14,423 nucleotides of DNA from Euryarchaeota archaeon UBA88 (lineage in GTDB: Archaea; Thermoplasmatota; Poseidoniia; Poseidoniales; Poseidoniaceae), in contig DAME01000048.1 of assembly GCA_002499545.1 (NCBI GenBank), positions 8,560 to 22,982 on the forward strand, written 5' to 3'. Shown here one piece after another: positions 13,901-14,423 of the stretch. The notes below the pieces were generated by a model. It was not told the DNA's origin. It made no database searches and saw only the letters and a list, made by a program, of their open reading frames with translations. Position 1 is the stretch's first letter, and each line of letters begins with the position of its first letter. A program made the position numbers and the translations under genes.

Positions 13901-14423
13901 TCTCGGTAATCGAGATAGCCGTCTTCGAGACGGTCTTGCATGGTCGTGAAATTGTTGTACAATGTCGGATTCATCGGATCACCGTTACGGCGACCCCACG
14001 TCATCATGAGAATGGTTTGTGAACCCTCGTCCTCAATCGCCCCTGCAAGCAAAATTGAACCATTCTTACTGTCCGTCCATTCACTGTTAGATCGTTGAAA
14101 GCCGGGGATTTGACTTTGGTCTTGTAGAACAACATAATCCCAGTCAATGGTTGCATCACGAAGCGAGGCATTGGAAGCGTGTGCGGAGGTATTGACATCC
14201 GTCCAGTGACCGGAGAGTTTCTTTCCGCCCGGCGCTATAGCATCCACATTGAGCACGCCCATACTCTCGAGTAGCGCGCTCAAAGAATTCGCAGAAGTGT
14301 AACTGTTGCCGTACATGAGCAGGTTAGAAATCACGGTAATGTTGGTAGGGCCACCCGTATTGTTGCCGGTTCCGTTATCGGTCTCATTGCCAGTTCCATT
14401 GCCAGTTCCGTTGCCAGTTCCGT
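10978..14423 (-). CDS. giant surface SGNH-hydrolase-like (DUF4886-type) protein with Ig-like stalk, membrane anchor and cytoplasmic zinc ribbon (5'-partial)
   Basis: The frame is open to the right edge, so the true start is outside the window; 1147 complete codons are visible. Numbering from the GTG at 14334, residues 1-250 look like an SGNH/GDSL hydrolase of the DUF4886 kind: nucleophile S11 in 'MYGNSYT', block III 'DYVVLQDQSQ' (66-75) and the D192/H195 pair in 'DGSHPSMAGSYLAA'. Such enzymes usually cleave esters, often on glycans; the substrate here is unknown. About six to seven Ser/Thr-rich beta modules of roughly 100 residues (255-1005, NEW3/CARDB-like) form a stalk. Then come one membrane helix (about 1021-1040), an acidic linker and a C-terminal zinc ribbon with C1086/C1089 and C1107/C1110. 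Upstream of residue 1 the reading frame encodes an Asn-Gly-Thr-Gly repeat. N-x-S/T sequons are dense in the head, with about ten in the first 260 residues. The stop abuts that of trmI. Confidence 0.85.
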   Translation of the reverse strand, partial: GTGNGTGNGTGNETDNGTGNNTGGPTNITVISNLLMYGNSYTSANSLSALLESMGVLNVDAIAPGGKKLSGHWTDVNTSAHASNASLRDATIDWDYVVLQDQSQIPGFQRSNSEWTDSKNGSILLAGAIEDEGSQTILMMTWGRRNGDPMNPTLYNNFTTMQDRLEDGYLDYRDNITAAGHTAWIAPVGLAFKHVHDTNMLTLGANVTSPGSTFYDLYSSDGSHPSMAGSYLAACVLYATMTGESPVGSNDTVALNATVKLELQQAAAATVFNETSHLDYPWQTTSTNVSSFSIASRGLGGGIPSGWNVQWMDDEFTNMPAGSSQTATLQISVPSNAAPDYYGFRLYSASTQGNTTSSTLVVVQVDQEHNISYSFLDQANHFIPGRSTNTSIQVTNTGNGEVDYAWQADVASGPCSVMLTTPTSPAVASGQMVSVGLQVSVHEEATETNQCNIQFHGTGTSDSEQHATPMFEFIIDVDERIAFSLVPPISTLEVTPGSPVTYEMRVQNNGSETVTFYLDISSVDGLTTTLTSQSGVSVDAGEVGTWTISTDASSDNSGDFEQMFSITHASQTVNTSVSIEVLTVSELTLSGPLDGRILVKPGQTVVTSFELENTGTANLSLVASLLGLPSEVEATLSHSSLNLALGESQTVNVSLTATSAASSGTHALSLSYGGSGVSATLSLSLQIQERIAVSMSSTESQIVAGPSSAETFEFEVTNLGSSTDTISLSLTDNGASDWFDFELSSTSVSLAAGISSSLMLEVRESSQGAPTNGVSITLTASSSSDASVSATLNLSVESSVAGAALLVLSDDDSAPPAGTIHGTVVVTNTGTGSDQLLLATVGIDCGVSTVLSLDAGASSSAIPWSCVLQDNAEAGLEELRFRVTSSSRSSFSVESVEIYTVEPVWGDSGVVELGYSVSTLTLPSSGSSTVVVTLTNLANARVTGNLSIEGQGVGIGLTSTEWVRLSDNQPTGEFILTPGSSLEFSLTLTSLVSSSDTVVLKTRATYTVGDTTSSEVSEEFSVTVEGPELPPNGVELPFGFKLGESDTLNSMIGGWAFSFLLLAVMYLRRSKKPSLLEEEVETEITESDEPQEIEEETATPLGFNECTMEDGKVTCPSCQARLGVPRGSQPPFRFTCPKCSTMIRVVE
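14362..14423 (-). repeat. in-frame 12-bp tandem repeat encoding Gly-Thr-Gly-Asn units
   Basis: Five in-phase 12-bp units are visible, at 14362-14373, 14374-14385, 14386-14397, 14398-14409 and 14410-14421, and the array runs off the window edge. The consensus on the + strand is RTTGCCAGTTCC; the first two units are diverged. Read on the minus strand they encode N-G-T-G tetrapeptides (one copy N-E-T-D), followed by N-N-T and N-I-T before the hydrolase domain. Every unit creates an N-x-T glycosylation sequon. Confidence 0.9.

Noticed and set aside
14332..14334. GTG as the start of the SGNH protein
   Set aside because: The frame continues upstream to the window edge as an Asn-Gly-Thr repeat. The GTG also falls within the first beta strand of the SGNH fold and would leave no signal peptide.
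1..14423. tRNA, rRNA, CRISPR array, insertion sequence or toxin-antitoxin pair
   Set aside because: Intergenic gaps are all under 150 bp and none shows a cloverleaf, direct-repeat array or terminal inverted repeats. No transposase, integrase or nuclease motif was seen in any frame.

Overview
This is archaeal DNA. A 49-residue eL40 ribosomal protein, a UPF0147 protein, a membrane-inserted LonB protease, an archaeal-type A24 prepilin/preflagellin peptidase and an archaeal/TrmI-type tRNA (adenine-N1) methyltransferase all point that way. The mix of short, mostly single-gene units with very large Ig-rich, membrane-anchored secreted proteins best fits a planktonic euryarchaeon of the Marine Group II (Poseidoniales, Thermoplasmatota) type. 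That placement is inferred from memory of gene content, not from a search. I see no mobile element, CRISPR array, tRNA or rRNA.

Layout, left to right: (1) a beta-propeller-like hypothetical gene (+), perhaps cut at its 5' end. (2) A metallo-beta-lactamase-fold protein (-) whose metal-binding motif is destroyed. (3) rpl40e (+), 49 codons. (4) A prepilin/preflagellin peptidase (-). (5) A UPF0147 gene (+). (6) A DHA1-type MFS exporter (-), (7) LonB (-) and (8) a 1151-residue exported protein with a CxxC thioredoxin/Omp28-like head, CARDB/cadherin-like modules, one membrane anchor and a Pro-rich tail with an aromatic end motif (-); these three are co-directional. (9) trmI (+). (10) A giant SGNH-hydrolase-like surface protein (-) with Ig-like stalk, one membrane anchor and a cytoplasmic zinc ribbon. 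Gene 10 runs off the right edge through a tandem 12-bp repeat that encodes consecutive N-x-T glycosylation sequons.

Genes are packed tightly. Three convergent pairs overlap at their stop codons or touch directly (620-623, 3024-3029, 10977/10978). Five genes have a TATA-like element centred 25-26 bp before the start codon, which fits leaderless transcripts and helped decide starts. LonB and UPF0147 instead show Shine-Dalgarno-like sequences.

The genes do not form one obvious pathway. The informational genes (eL40, TrmI), protein quality control (LonB) and UPF0147 look like ordinary core genome. The accessory interest lies in the two giant surface proteins, which share one plan (enzyme-like head, Ig stalk, single membrane span, small cytoplasmic tag), and in the pseudo-metallo-beta-lactamase. 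I found no convincing evidence of a complete new multi-gene system.
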